Shown one piece after another: positions 24,526-32,701 of a stretch of DNA of 64,000 nt; position 1 is the first letter of the stretch, and the number at the start of each line of letters is the position of its first letter. A program made the position numbers and the translations under genes. Source of the DNA: Deltaproteobacteria bacterium (GTDB taxonomy: Bacteria; Desulfobacterota; Syntrophorhabdia; Syntrophorhabdales; Syntrophorhabdaceae); contig JAKORG010000083.1 in the NCBI GenBank assembly GCA_029777945.1, positions 1 to 64,000 on the forward strand, given 5' to 3'. The notes under the pieces are model-generated. The model was not told the origin of the DNA. It saw only the letters and a list, made by a program, of their open reading frames with translations, and ran no database searches.

Positions 24526-26323
24526 TCAGTCTTTGGAACACGAAGAGATGAAGGAGATAATTGATGAGTTTATAGTAGAGAGTTCTGAATTTATAGAAAA
24601 TGCAACACAGGATATAGTATCTATGGAGGCAGAGCAGGATGATGAGATTATAAACAGCATATTTAGGGCTGTCCATACGATTAAAGGCACATCGAGCTTT
24701 TTAGGCTTTTCTGTTTTATCAAATCTTGCCCATAAGGCAGAGGATCTATTGGGTCTTGTAAGGAAAAAAGAATTGGATATGAGTAAAGAGATTGCAGATG
24801 CCTTGCTCGAGTCCATGGATACGATGAAGCTTTTAATAGAAGATATAAAAACGGATTATACAGAAAAACAAGAGACAGAGCAATTGATCCACAAGCTTGA
24901 AATGCTGGCCAATCCAGATAGAAAACCCTTAGGCGAGATCCTTGTAGAAGAGAAGATAATAACAAAGAAAGAGCTTGATAAGGTTCTTGAAAAACAAAAA
25001 CAGGAAAATAAAAAGATTGGAGAGATTGTATTAGAGGAAAAATTAATTACAGATAAACAACTGGAAAATTTATTGAATAAACAGAAAACAAAAAAAGAAG
25101 ACCAAACGATTAGAATCGATGTAAAGAAACTCGATGAGATGATGAACCTTGTCGGTGAGCTTGTTCTGGGTAAGAACAGACTGAATATGGTAAAAAACAT
25201 GGCAAAGAGGGATATAAGTAAAAGTAGTGTCGTTGACAACCTTGATGAGGTAACTAATTATATTGAAGTAATTACAAACGAGCTCCAATTGTCCATTATG
25301 AAGGCACGTCTTGTGCCTTTAAGCAAGCTTTTCAATAAGGTGCCAAGACTCGTAAGGGATTTGTGCAATTCATTCAATAAAGAGGTGGAATTAAAGATTA
25401 CAGGAGAAGAGACAGAACTGGATAGAACCCTTATTGAGTCCTTGCACGACCCCCTCATACATATAATCAGAAATTCTGTTGACCACGGGATTGAGACAAA
25501 GGAAGAAAGGGCAAAGAAAGGTAAACCAGAAAAGGGAACCTTATCCATAAATGCCTATAACGAAGGTAACAACGTAGTCATCGATATTTTTGACGATGGA
25601 AAAGGTATAGACATAGATGGATTAAAGAAAAAGGTTATAGAAAAAGGGCTAATGAGTGAACACGAGATAAACGACATGACGGAAAAAGAGATAATGAACC
25701 TTATTTTTATACCAGGATTAAGTACGGCTAAAAGGATAAGTAGTGTTTCCGGCAGGGGTGTGGGGATGGATGTAGTAAAGACAAATATTGAAAAGATGAA
25801 TGGTCAGGTTTATGTAGATTCAATGAAAAATCAATGGACCAAGATATCAATTAGACTTCCTTTGACCCTTGCCATTATGGGAGCCCTTATAGTTGAGATA
25901 GGTCCTGAACTCTATGCAATACCTTTAAATAATGTAATAGAGCTTGTAAAGTTAAATAGGGAGTATATAAAAATGGTAGATAAAAACGAGGTCCTGATGC
26001 TAAGAAAAGAGATAGTGCCCATACTCGATGTGGCAAGGATAATGTCTCTTCCTGACAGCGGGAAAGAAAAATATATAGTTATTTGTAAGATAGGCGATAA
26101 AACTTTGGGTATAAAGGTAAATACCGTGGTAGGTCAAGAAGAAATAGTTATTAAATCCCTCGGTGAGTTTATGGGAAACATAAAGGGTATAGGCGGTGCT
26201 TCCATTCGCGGTGACGGCAAGGTAATCTTGATACTCGATATCCCCGCCATGATAAGCGATAGATACATGGAAAAGATAAATAAAAGAAGGGAAGAGACCC
26301 TTGAATACAAATATGCAGTTTAA
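24518..26323 (+). CDS. cheA: CheA, chemotaxis histidine kinase with a repeat linker
   Basis: This 601-residue kinase has a P1 phosphotransfer domain with H53 in AVHTIKGTSSFLGF, dimerisation (about 190-250), ATP-binding P4 (HIIRNSVDHGIE, DDGKGIDIDG, GRGVGMDVVKTN) and CheW-like P5 (about 430-590). No recognisable P2 CheY-binding domain is seen. Instead residues ~136-190 hold two copies of a short motif (LGEILVEEKIITKKELDKVL / IGEIVLEEKLITDKQLENLL) like those in N-termini of type II secretion ATPases. It phosphorylates CheY and CheB. Confidence 0.96.
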   Translation: MSNQSLEHEEMKEIIDEFIVESSEFIENATQDIVSMEAEQDDEIINSIFRAVHTIKGTSSFLGFSVLSNLAHKAEDLLGLVRKKELDMSKEIADALLESMDTMKLLIEDIKTDYTEKQETEQLIHKLEMLANPDRKPLGEILVEEKIITKKELDKVLEKQKQENKKIGEIVLEEKLITDKQLENLLNKQKTKKEDQTIRIDVKKLDEMMNLVGELVLGKNRLNMVKNMAKRDISKSSVVDNLDEVTNYIEVITNELQLSIMKARLVPLSKLFNKVPRLVRDLCNSFNKEVELKITGEETELDRTLIESLHDPLIHIIRNSVDHGIETKEERAKKGKPEKGTLSINAYNEGNNVVIDIFDDGKGIDIDGLKKKVIEKGLMSEHEINDMTEKEIMNLIFIPGLSTAKRISSVSGRGVGMDVVKTNIEKMNGQVYVDSMKNQWTKISIRLPLTLAIMGALIVEIGPELYAIPLNNVIELVKLNREYIKMVDKNEVLMLRKEIVPILDVARIMSLPDSGKEKYIVICKIGDKTLGIKVNTVVGQEEIVIKSLGEFMGNIKGIGGASIRGDGKVILILDIPAMISDRYMEKINKRREETLEYKYAV

Positions 26324-26343
26324 AAAAATTTAATTTTTTGAAC

Positions 26344-26370
26344 TTAAGTTTTTCCTTATTTTTCCGAAAA
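26344..26370 (+). promoter_or_regulatory. Sigma-28 promoter of cheW
   Basis: TTAAGTTT-N11-TCCGAAAA matches the FliA consensus with one -10 mismatch, about 25 bases before the cheW start and just after cheA. It gives cheW its own late-class expression. Confidence 0.7.
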
Positions 26371-26395
26371 TCTCTTTAAAAAGGAGGTTTGTCCT

Positions 26396-26863
26396 ATGAA
26401 TGAAAGTGGTATAAGGCAACTCGTTACATTCAAAATAGAAGAGGATGAGTTTGGCGTGGATATACTAAAGGTTCAAGAGATAAACAGGATGATGAATATT
26501 ACAAGGATACCTAATGCACCTGATTTTGTGGAGGGGGTAATTAATTTGAGGGGGAAAATTATTCCCATCGTTGATTTAAGAAAAAAGCTCGGGTTTCCGG
26601 GCAAAGAATACGATAAATCAACAAGAATTATCGTTGTTGAGCTTGAAGGTATTGTCCTTGGATTTATAGTCGATTCAGTATCAGAGGTATTGAGGATACC
26701 CAATAGCACCATTGAACCACCACCATCTATCATAAAGGGTATTGAATCAGAATTTATTGAAGGCGTAGGAAAGCTTGAGGATAGACTACTTATCCTTCTG
26801 GAATTAAAGAAGGTGTTTACAATTCAAGAACATAGATCTCTGGAAGATTTGAATATGAACTAA
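26396..26863 (+). CDS. cheW: CheW, chemotaxis coupling protein
   Basis: This 155-residue CheW-domain protein has the family blocks VTFKIEEDEFGVDILKVQEI, RIPNAPDFVEGVINLRGKII, PIVDLRKKLGFPG and GFIVDSVSEVLRIP. CheW links CheA to receptors. It has an AAAGGAGG ribosome site and its own sigma-28 promoter. The sigma-54 promoter of the next gene begins 14 bases after its stop. Confidence 0.96.
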   Translation: MNESGIRQLVTFKIEEDEFGVDILKVQEINRMMNITRIPNAPDFVEGVINLRGKIIPIVDLRKKLGFPGKEYDKSTRIIVVELEGIVLGFIVDSVSEVLRIPNSTIEPPPSIIKGIESEFIEGVGKLEDRLLILLELKKVFTIQEHRSLEDLNMN

Positions 26864-26876
26864 ACTGTAGTGGTTT

Positions 26877-26892
26877 TGGTATATAAATTGCT
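26877..26892 (+). promoter_or_regulatory. Sigma-54 promoter of the 79-residue orphan gene
   Basis: TGGTATA-TAAA-TTGCT has the -24/-12 spacing; the -24 is TGGTA instead of TGGCA. The expected transcription start is near 26903, ten bases before the next ATG. Confidence 0.55.
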
Positions 26893-26912
26893 TTTTAAAA
26901 TGTGGGGCCTAT

Positions 26913-27152
26913 ATGAAAGAATTATTTGATATAAACCTTTTGTCCCAGATAAAAGGCCTGGATCAAAAACTATCCGTATCAAAAGAGCAGTTAAGGTTAA
27001 GGCATAACATTAAGGAAAGCCAGAAAAACAAGGGCGGAAGTAAAGATAAAACAGGCCAGGGATTTAAAAATAACGAAGAAGATAAGGAAAAAGACAAGGT
27101 AAAAAAGGTAACAGACAAAGAAGGTCATATCTCGATAGATATAACAGCATGA
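26913..27152 (+). CDS. Small lysine-rich protein of unknown function in the flagellar island
   Basis: This 79-residue protein is not a family I recognise. A helical N-terminus (ELFDINLLSQIKGLDQKLSV) is followed by a very basic, hydrophilic, probably disordered middle (KESQKNKGGSKDKTGQG and similar) and a short beta-like end (EGHISIDITA). There is no signal peptide. It lies alone between cheW and flgF behind its own sigma-54-type promoter, so it is probably made with hook-class genes. It might be an export-related or regulatory accessory, but nothing in the sequence proves this. Confidence 0.65.
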   Translation: MKELFDINLLSQIKGLDQKLSVSKEQLRLRHNIKESQKNKGGSKDKTGQGFKNNEEDKEKDKVKKVTDKEGHISIDITA

Positions 27153-27218
27153 AAAAAATACCTGCCCCGGAAAAATTTTCCTGCATAAAAATAATTCCCT
27201 TCCTCTTTTTTGTTTTAT

Positions 27219-27239
27219 AGGCCTTATTCTTTTTAAGGC
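27219..27239 (+). terminator. Possible hairpin after the orphan gene
   Basis: GGCCTTA (27219-27225) can pair with TAAGGCC (27233-27239) around a T-rich loop. No T-run follows, so termination is uncertain. Confidence 0.35.
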
Positions 27240-27306
27240 CAAAGTCTAACTCATTAAAATCAATTAAGAATTGGTTTTTTACATTTTCCGTTTCCCTTAT
27301 ATATTC

Positions 27307-27322
27307 TGGCACATATATTGCA
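27307..27322 (+). promoter_or_regulatory. Sigma-54 promoter of the flgF operon
   Basis: TGGCACA-TATA-TTGCA is a perfect -24/-12 element. The predicted transcription start (near 27333) is only about 7 bases before ATG 27340, so the leader would be extremely short and contain just GAGAG. Confidence 0.85.
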
Positions 27323-27339
27323 AAAAAATAATGAGAGTC

Positions 27340-28068
27340 ATGTTAAAGGGCATATATAGAACAATAACTGGAAAGGCAGTAACAGAAAGAAGGATGGAGA
27401 TAGTGGCAAACAACATTGCCAACTGTTTAACTGCAGGATATAAGAACTCAAGACCGGTATTTAAGCTCATAGATGATGTTAACGGCTCCGAGGCAGATAA
27501 AACATTGGCACAAAAGGGCAGTATCTATACCCTTAGTTCTTTTATAAACTTCACAGAGGGTGTGCTTGTAGAAACAGGTAATAATCTCGATTTGGGAATT
27601 CAAGGTGATGGCTTTTTCGTTGTAATGGTAAAGGGAAAAAATATGTATACAAGAGATGGCCAATTTACTCTTAATAACGAAAAGAAGCTCGTTACATTGG
27701 ACGGAAATCCTGTTATGGGTGAGGGTGGTGAGATAACCATAGACGGTGCGGATATTAAGATTGAATCAGATGGCACTATTTATGTGGATAAAAAATTTGT
27801 AGACAAAATAAGGGTGGTTACATTTGAAGACAAATCGGTTTTAAAGAATTATGGTAGGAGTTTATTTGTAAATACCGATGAAAGGGCAAAAGAAACAATA
27901 CCTGAAAATTATGGAGTAAAACAAGGTTCCTACGAAGCTTCAAATGTGGATGTCATAAAAGAGATGGTAGAGATGATGTCAACGCTTAGGGCATATGAGT
28001 CGTATACAAAGGTGGACCAATTTTTCAGCGAAATGATGGAAAAATTAATAAATTTAGGGAGGATGTAG
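27340..28068 (+). CDS. flgF: FlgF, proximal rod protein
   Basis: This protein of about 242 residues has the rod/hook N-terminal motif ([34 protein letters not shown]), a middle FlgF/FlgG domain ([27 protein letters not shown]) and the C-terminal helix ([20 protein letters not shown]). ATG 27340 follows the predicted sigma-54 transcription start; ATG 27331 is in frame but lies at or before it. flgG follows after an AGGAGG site. Confidence 0.93.
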   Translation: MLKGIYRTITGKAVTERRMEIVANNIANCLTAGYKNSRPVFKLIDDVNGSEADKTLAQKGSIYTLSSFINFTEGVLVETGNNLDLGIQGDGFFVVMVKGKNMYTRDGQFTLNNEKKLVTLDGNPVMGEGGEITIDGADIKIESDGTIYVDKKFVDKIRVVTFEDKSVLKNYGRSLFVNTDERAKETIPENYGVKQGSYEASNVDVIKEMVEMMSTLRAYESYTKVDQFFSEMMEKLINLGRM

Positions 28069-28078
28069 GAGGTTTTTT

Positions 28079-28867
28079 ATGATAAGGGCGCTTTGGACTG
28101 CAGGAACAGGCATGAATGTTCAGCAGATAAACTTGGACATCATTGCTAATAACATTGCCAACGTGAATACAAACGGCTTTAAGAAGAGTAGGGCCGATTT
28201 TCAGGATTTGATGTATCAGACACTCAGGCTTCAGGGTATAAAAACCGGTGAAGGGAACCAGGTGCCAACAGGTATTGAGATAGGACACGGTGCCATGCTC
28301 GCAGCGGTTCAAAAGGTATTTATGCAGGGTGATTTTCAGGAGACGCAAAACAAACTCGACCTTGCCATAGAAGGCAATGGGTTTCTTACTGTCATACTTC
28401 CCACAGGTGAGAAGGGCTATACCAGGGCAGGGTCTTTAAAGAGGGATTCAGATGGAAAGATCGTTACATCCGATGGATATCCATTAGAACCAGGCATAAC
28501 TATACCAAATAATGCCACATCTATATCTATAAGACCAAATGGTATAGTATCTGCAAAGATAACAGGCCAGTCTGAACCTTAGCAGTTAGGAACAATTGAG
28601 CTTACCATATTTCCAAACCCTTCCGGTCTTAAGGCAATGGGTAAAAGTATATATATGGAAACAGATGCAAGTGGTTCTCCCATTACAGGAAAGCCCGGTG
28701 AAAACGGTCTTGGCACAATACTACAAGGCTTTCTCGAGATGTCCAATGTAAATGTGATGCAGGAGATAATAAACCTGATAGTGGGTCAGAGGGCATATGA
28801 AGTGAACTCAAAGGCAATACAGGCAGCAGATGAAATGCTCCAGATGGCAAATAATGTAAGGAGATAA
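28079..28867 (+). CDS. flgG: FlgG, distal rod protein, with in-frame TAG at codon 168
   Basis: Reading through TAG 28580-28582 gives a 262-residue protein, exactly the family length. The N-terminus is FlgG-like ([46 protein letters not shown]), and the part after the TAG completes the protein ([15 protein letters not shown] to [20 protein letters not shown]). The TAG falls in GQSEP-[TAG]-QLGTI, a position where many FlgG proteins have Gln. The first in-frame ATG after it is at 28637, which would give only a fragment. FlgG forms the distal rod through the periplasm; without it no hook can form. Confidence 0.9.
28580..28582 (+). other. In-frame TAG inside flgG
   Basis: The context is CCT-TAG-CAG-TTA, in a conserved stretch where FlgG is otherwise collinear on both sides. 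A CAG-to-TAG change would restore the usual residue. The six bases after TAG also fit the CARYYA leaky context described for plant virus UAG codons; that rule has not been established for bacteria. Confidence 0.92.
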
Positions 28868-28871
28868 GAAG

Positions 28872-29585
28872 GTGAAAGGGAAACTGTGCATTTTAGCGTA
28901 TAGGGTTATAGGCTTTATTATAATAGCATGGCTTATCCCTGTGTCTGGTATGTGTGCTGAGAAAAGGTCATCCATAGATGCAACAATTATCAATTTTATC
29001 AGTGATTACTACGGCAAAAAAACAGACATTAAGATTTCGCTTACTAATCAACCTTCAATTTTAAAAGAAGGTGATGTGAAAGTAAAAAACATTACCTTTG
29101 CAAGGCTACCAGATACTAATGGAAATGGCATATGTGCATTAGAGATTGTGGATACAAGAAAGATGACGAGAAATGTGTTTGTTCCATTTAAAATCATGGA
29201 GAAAAAAAGAATCTATGTGTTAAAAGAGAACTTAAAAAGAGGCGAGATTTTAACAGAGGACAAACTTGCGTATAAAGACATAATCTTAAGGGAAGACAGA
29301 AGGGATTATCCAGAAGATTTAGAAGATATTGTGGGAAAAAGGCTAAAGAGGGATTTAAGCGCAAATTCGGTCATTACAAAGAATGTTTTAGAAGATCATT
29401 TTGTTATCAAAAGAAACGACATTGTTAGTATAGTGCTGGAAAACAAAAAATTTATGGTAAAGGCAAAGGGAAGGGCATTAGACAAAGGAAGAATTGGAGA
29501 TGTCATTAGAGTCAAAAATTTGACTTCCCATAGAGAGATTGCTGGCAGGGTCGTGGCAGATAGTATAGTGACAGTAGATATGTAG
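28872..29585 (+). CDS. flgA: FlgA, P-ring assembly chaperone
   Basis: This 237-residue protein has an N-terminal signal peptide (about residues 1-29) and a periplasmic domain ending in an SAF-type fold. Recognisable parts are KKRIYVLKENLKRGEILTED, EDIVGKRLKRDLSANSVITK and NDIVSIVLENKKFMVKAKGR. FlgA is a periplasmic chaperone for FlgI. The start is probably GTG 28872, five bases after flgG. It ends in TAG. Confidence 0.92.
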   Translation: MKGKLCILAYRVIGFIIIAWLIPVSGMCAEKRSSIDATIINFISDYYGKKTDIKISLTNQPSILKEGDVKVKNITFARLPDTNGNGICALEIVDTRKMTRNVFVPFKIMEKKRIYVLKENLKRGEILTEDKLAYKDIILREDRRDYPEDLEDIVGKRLKRDLSANSVITKNVLEDHFVIKRNDIVSIVLENKKFMVKAKGRALDKGRIGDVIRVKNLTSHREIAGRVVADSIVTVDM

Positions 29586-29596
29586 GGAGAAGGCGT

Positions 29597-30310
29597 ATGA
29601 AATTTAAATATCTTTATTTAATAATCATCCCTTTATTTTTATTAAGCTGCAATACCACAAATTATACAAGCAGGATTAAAGGTGAAGAGTTTGTCGTAGA
29701 TAATGCATTTAAGCATGAAGAAAAGAAAAAAGAATTAAAGGTTATAAAAACCGGGACGATCTGGCCTGGCGATAGAAGTTCTAACAATCTTTTCTCTGAC
29801 GGAAGGGCAAATCGTATAGGCGATATCATTACAGTAAAGATAGTTGAGGCAACAAAATCAAATGAAAAGGCTACAACAGATTTAAAAAGAACAGGTGCGA
29901 ATGTTAATCTCGGTATACCCAATTTCTTGGGTATGGAATACAATCAGGGAGGGAGAGGTTTTATAAGCCCTGATAAACTCGTGACAGCCACTACAAAGAA
30001 CGATTTTAAAGGTGAAGGTGAAACCGTCAGGGATGGCTCAATGGTAGCTACCATTTCTGCCAAAGTAATAGATGTAATGCCAAATGGAAATCTTGCCATT
30101 GAAGGAAAAAGGGAGATTACACTAAATAACGAGAGAAAGGAGATGTTATTTCAAGGTATAGTGCGGCAAAAGGATATTGCAGCAGATAATTCTGTTTTCT
30201 CAACCCAGGTGGCAGATGCAAAGATTATTCTTGCAGGTGTTGGTGTAATATCTGAAAAACAGTCTCCTGGCTGGTTTGCAAGGCTCCTCGATTTATTGTG
30301 GCCTTTTTAA
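29597..30310 (+). CDS. flgH: FlgH, L-ring lipoprotein
   Basis: This 237-residue protein has a lipoprotein signal peptide with lipobox LLSC (C18). The FlgH core includes NLFSDGRANRIGDIITVKIV, then VRDGSMVATISAKVIDVMPN, GNLAIEGKREITLNNE and VADAKIILAGVGVIS. It forms the L-ring in the outer membrane, direct evidence for a Gram-negative envelope. Confidence 0.96.
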   Translation: MKFKYLYLIIIPLFLLSCNTTNYTSRIKGEEFVVDNAFKHEEKKKELKVIKTGTIWPGDRSSNNLFSDGRANRIGDIITVKIVEATKSNEKATTDLKRTGANVNLGIPNFLGMEYNQGGRGFISPDKLVTATTKNDFKGEGETVRDGSMVATISAKVIDVMPNGNLAIEGKREITLNNERKEMLFQGIVRQKDIAADNSVFSTQVADAKIILAGVGVISEKQSPGWFARLLDLLWPF

Positions 30311-30331
30311 TTTTTCTGTGAGGTATAAACT

Positions 30332-31507
30332 ATGCCTGAAATAAAAAGAAGCTATACAAGGTCAAATGTTAAAGAGAGGGGAAGAAGTTCATTCTGTATT
30401 GGTTTAGTATCGTTTTTATCAATTCTTATATTTTTGTTAGTCTTTTTTACGATACCCTCAACATCTTTTGGAGCAAGGATAAAGGAACTTGCATATATTG
30501 ACGGTGTGAGGAATAACCAACTTATAGGATACGGGATTGTAATTGGGCTTAATGGAACAGGGGATAAGGCAAATACGGTTTTTACAACACAGTCTCTTTC
30601 CAATATGTTAGAAAGGATGGGGGTTAAGGTTGATCCTAATGCAATAAAGGTTAAAAATGTGGCAGCTGTTATGGTAACGGCAAACCTTCCGCCTTTCAGC
30701 AAGGTGGGCACAACTATTGATGTCACAGTATCCTCCCTTGGAGATGCAACAAGCCTTTTAGGTGGCGTGCTAATTATGACCCCCTTAAGGGGAGCAGACG
30801 GCGAGGTATATGCAGTGGCACAGGGACCACTTGTTGTAGGTGGTTTTAGTGCAACAGGCGCTGGTGCTACCATGCAGAAGAATCATCCCACAGTAGGAAG
30901 GATACCAAATGGCGCCACCATTGAAAGGGAAATAGGTTATGAATTTGTAAAGTCCGATTCTATTATTATTTCCCTTAAAATGCAGGATTTTACAACGGCA
31001 AGAAGGATTGAAGAGCATATAAACTCTTTATATAATGATATTGCCTATGCAAAGGATGCAGGCACTGTGTATGTCAAGATACCTGACCCTGTAAAAGAAA
31101 ATCCTGTTAAATTTTTGTCATTAATCGAAAATATCGATGTAAAACCCGACATGGTGGCAAAGATTGTTGTGGATGAGAAAACAGGCACTATAGTAATAGG
31201 TGAAAATGTGCGCATCTCCACAGTTGCCATATCCCAGGGTAATATTAGCGTGATGATAAAGGAAGACTATAAGGTAAGCCAGCCCTTGCCCTTTGCGCCT
31301 CAGACTGCCCAAACTGTTGTTACCCCTGATACCAGAATTAGGGCAGAGGAAGATAAGGGGAAACTATTTATCGTTGAAGGAGATGTAACCATAAGGGAGC
31401 TTGTAGCAGCCTTAAATGCTGTGGGCGTTTCCACAAGGGAGATGATTTCCATACTTCAGGCCATTAAGGCTGCAGGGGCATTACATGCAGAATTAGAGAT
31501 TATATAA
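30332..31507 (+). CDS. flgI: FlgI, P-ring protein
   Basis: This 391-residue protein has a long N-region and hydrophobic signal (FCIGLVSFLSILIFLLVFFT), cleaved after SFGA, and the family blocks RIKELAYIDGVRNNQLIGYG, VVGLNGTGDK-type sequence, MLERMGVKV and the C-terminal TIRELVAALNAVGVSTREMI. FlgI forms the P-ring around the rod. The extended N-terminus before the hydrophobic core (about 25 residues) is longer than usual; a later start would also keep the signal peptide. Confidence 0.96.
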   Translation: MPEIKRSYTRSNVKERGRSSFCIGLVSFLSILIFLLVFFTIPSTSFGARIKELAYIDGVRNNQLIGYGIVIGLNGTGDKANTVFTTQSLSNMLERMGVKVDPNAIKVKNVAAVMVTANLPPFSKVGTTIDVTVSSLGDATSLLGGVLIMTPLRGADGEVYAVAQGPLVVGGFSATGAGATMQKNHPTVGRIPNGATIEREIGYEFVKSDSIIISLKMQDFTTARRIEEHINSLYNDIAYAKDAGTVYVKIPDPVKENPVKFLSLIENIDVKPDMVAKIVVDEKTGTIVIGENVRISTVAISQGNISVMIKEDYKVSQPLPFAPQTAQTVVTPDTRIRAEEDKGKLFIVEGDVTIRELVAALNAVGVSTREMISILQAIKAAGALHAELEII

Positions 31508-31538
31508 ATATAATTTAGGACCTGTGGGATGTGCTTTA

Positions 31539-31554
31539 TGGCATGGCGTTTGCA
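31539..31554 (+). promoter_or_regulatory. Sigma-54 promoter of the flgJ operon
   Basis: TGGCATG-GCGT-TTGCA is a strong -24/-12 match in the gap between flgI and flgJ, with a GGGGAGG ribosome site downstream. Confidence 0.8.
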
Positions 31555-31591
31555 GTATCTTTTAGAAATGAAATAATGGGGAGGCAAAGAT

Positions 31592-31939
31592 ATGGGTGAT
31601 GGAATAAAGTCAGGTGCAATGATAAATTTTCAGGCTCCATCGGCAAGTTTTTATACATCCCGCATTCTTAAAAGTAAACCAGGGGCAGATGGCTTGAATA
31701 TCGAAAAAGTTGCCCAGGATTTTGAATCTTATTTTCTTTATCTAATGCTAAAAGAAATGGAAAAGACCACAAACAGTTCCAATAAAAGCTATATGAAACA
31801 GACCTATATGTCCATAATGTATGAAAAGGTCGGTGATTATATGGCAAAAAAGGGGATAGGCTTAAAAGAGATGATTACTGAACATTTGCAAAAAAATATT
31901 AAAGTTTTAAAAGAAAAGGGCGATAATAATGGTAAGTAA
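31592..31939 (+). CDS. flgJ: FlgJ-type rod-binding protein (single domain)
   Basis: This 115-residue protein matches only the N-terminal rod-binding domain of FlgJ: VAQDFESYFLYLMLKEMEKT then YMSIMYEKVGDYMAKKGIGL. It lacks the muramidase domain of the gammaproteobacterial form, as is usual outside that group. It acts as a rod cap; another enzyme must open the peptidoglycan. flgM follows after 15 bases. Confidence 0.88.
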   Translation: MGDGIKSGAMINFQAPSASFYTSRILKSKPGADGLNIEKVAQDFESYFLYLMLKEMEKTTNSSNKSYMKQTYMSIMYEKVGDYMAKKGIGLKEMITEHLQKNIKVLKEKGDNNGK

Positions 31940-31954
31940 AAAAGGAGGAACATT

Positions 31955-32260
31955 ATGAAGATAACCAATGCCAATCACCCAAACGCCCTTGAGAACATAA
32001 TCAAATCGCTGGAAAATAAGCCTGCCAAGGGCACAGCTGCAGAAGAGAAAAACAAACAGGGTATAACCGATAAGGTAGAGCTTTCTACAAAAAGGCAGGA
32101 AATCCAGAAATTGGTGGATAAGGTAAAGGCCATTCCCGAGGTAAGGATGGAAAAGGTGGAAAAGATAAAAGAGGCCATCAAGTCTGAAACATATAATGTT
32201 AAAGGTGAGCTTGTAGCAAAGAGCATATTAAAAAGCAACATCTTAGACGAAATTTTATAA
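31955..32260 (+). CDS. flgM: FlgM, anti-sigma-28 factor
   Basis: This 101-residue protein has the FlgM C-terminal pattern: DKVELSTKRQEIQKLVDKVK, VEKIKEAIKSETYNVKGELV and AKSILKS. FlgM holds FliA until hook completion, when it is exported. The gene is in a hook-class (sigma-54) operon, and three FliA promoters occur in the same island. It has a strong AAAGGAGG ribosome site. Confidence 0.92.
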   Translation: MKITNANHPNALENIIKSLENKPAKGTAAEEKNKQGITDKVELSTKRQEIQKLVDKVKAIPEVRMEKVEKIKEAIKSETYNVKGELVAKSILKSNILDEIL

Positions 32261-32263
32261 TGA

Positions 32264-32701
32264 ATGGCTGTTATGGAGCATATGTTTTTTGAAATAGCAT
32301 CAAAAGAACTTAATATCCTAAAGGACTTTCAAAAGACATTGAAAGAGGAAAGGGATTCTATAATCGCTTTTTCCATTGAGGGCATTGTAAGAACCAACAA
32401 CAAAAAGGAAGAACTTCTGAAAAAGCTCGAGTTTCTTGAGGCAGAAAAGAAAAGATTGATGGAAGATATGCCTGACAGAGAGAAGATTTTTAACGACGAT
32501 AGATGGAAATTTGTTACAGATGAAATAAAGACAGTTTTGAAAGACATAAATACAGCTTTGGGAAAGAACATTAACCTAATTTCATTTTCTGTGGATTATG
32601 TGAGAAACTCCATAGAAACCATCATTAATTTCGTAAATAAGACATCATACTCAAGGAAAAGCAATCCTAAGTTGTCTATATTTCCTGCAAGAGAGATTTA
32701 A
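32264..32701 (+). CDS. flgN: FlgN, chaperone for FlgK and FlgL
   Basis: This 145-residue, mostly helical coiled-coil protein (LKDFQKTLKEERDSIIAFSI, KKEELLKKLEFLEAEKKRLM) sits immediately before flgK and flgL, its usual clients. Sequence conservation is low; the call rests on length, helicity and position flgM-flgN-flgK. Confidence 0.85.
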   Translation: MAVMEHMFFEIASKELNILKDFQKTLKEERDSIIAFSIEGIVRTNNKKEELLKKLEFLEAEKKRLMEDMPDREKIFNDDRWKFVTDEIKTVLKDINTALGKNINLISFSVDYVRNSIETIINFVNKTSYSRKSNPKLSIFPAREI

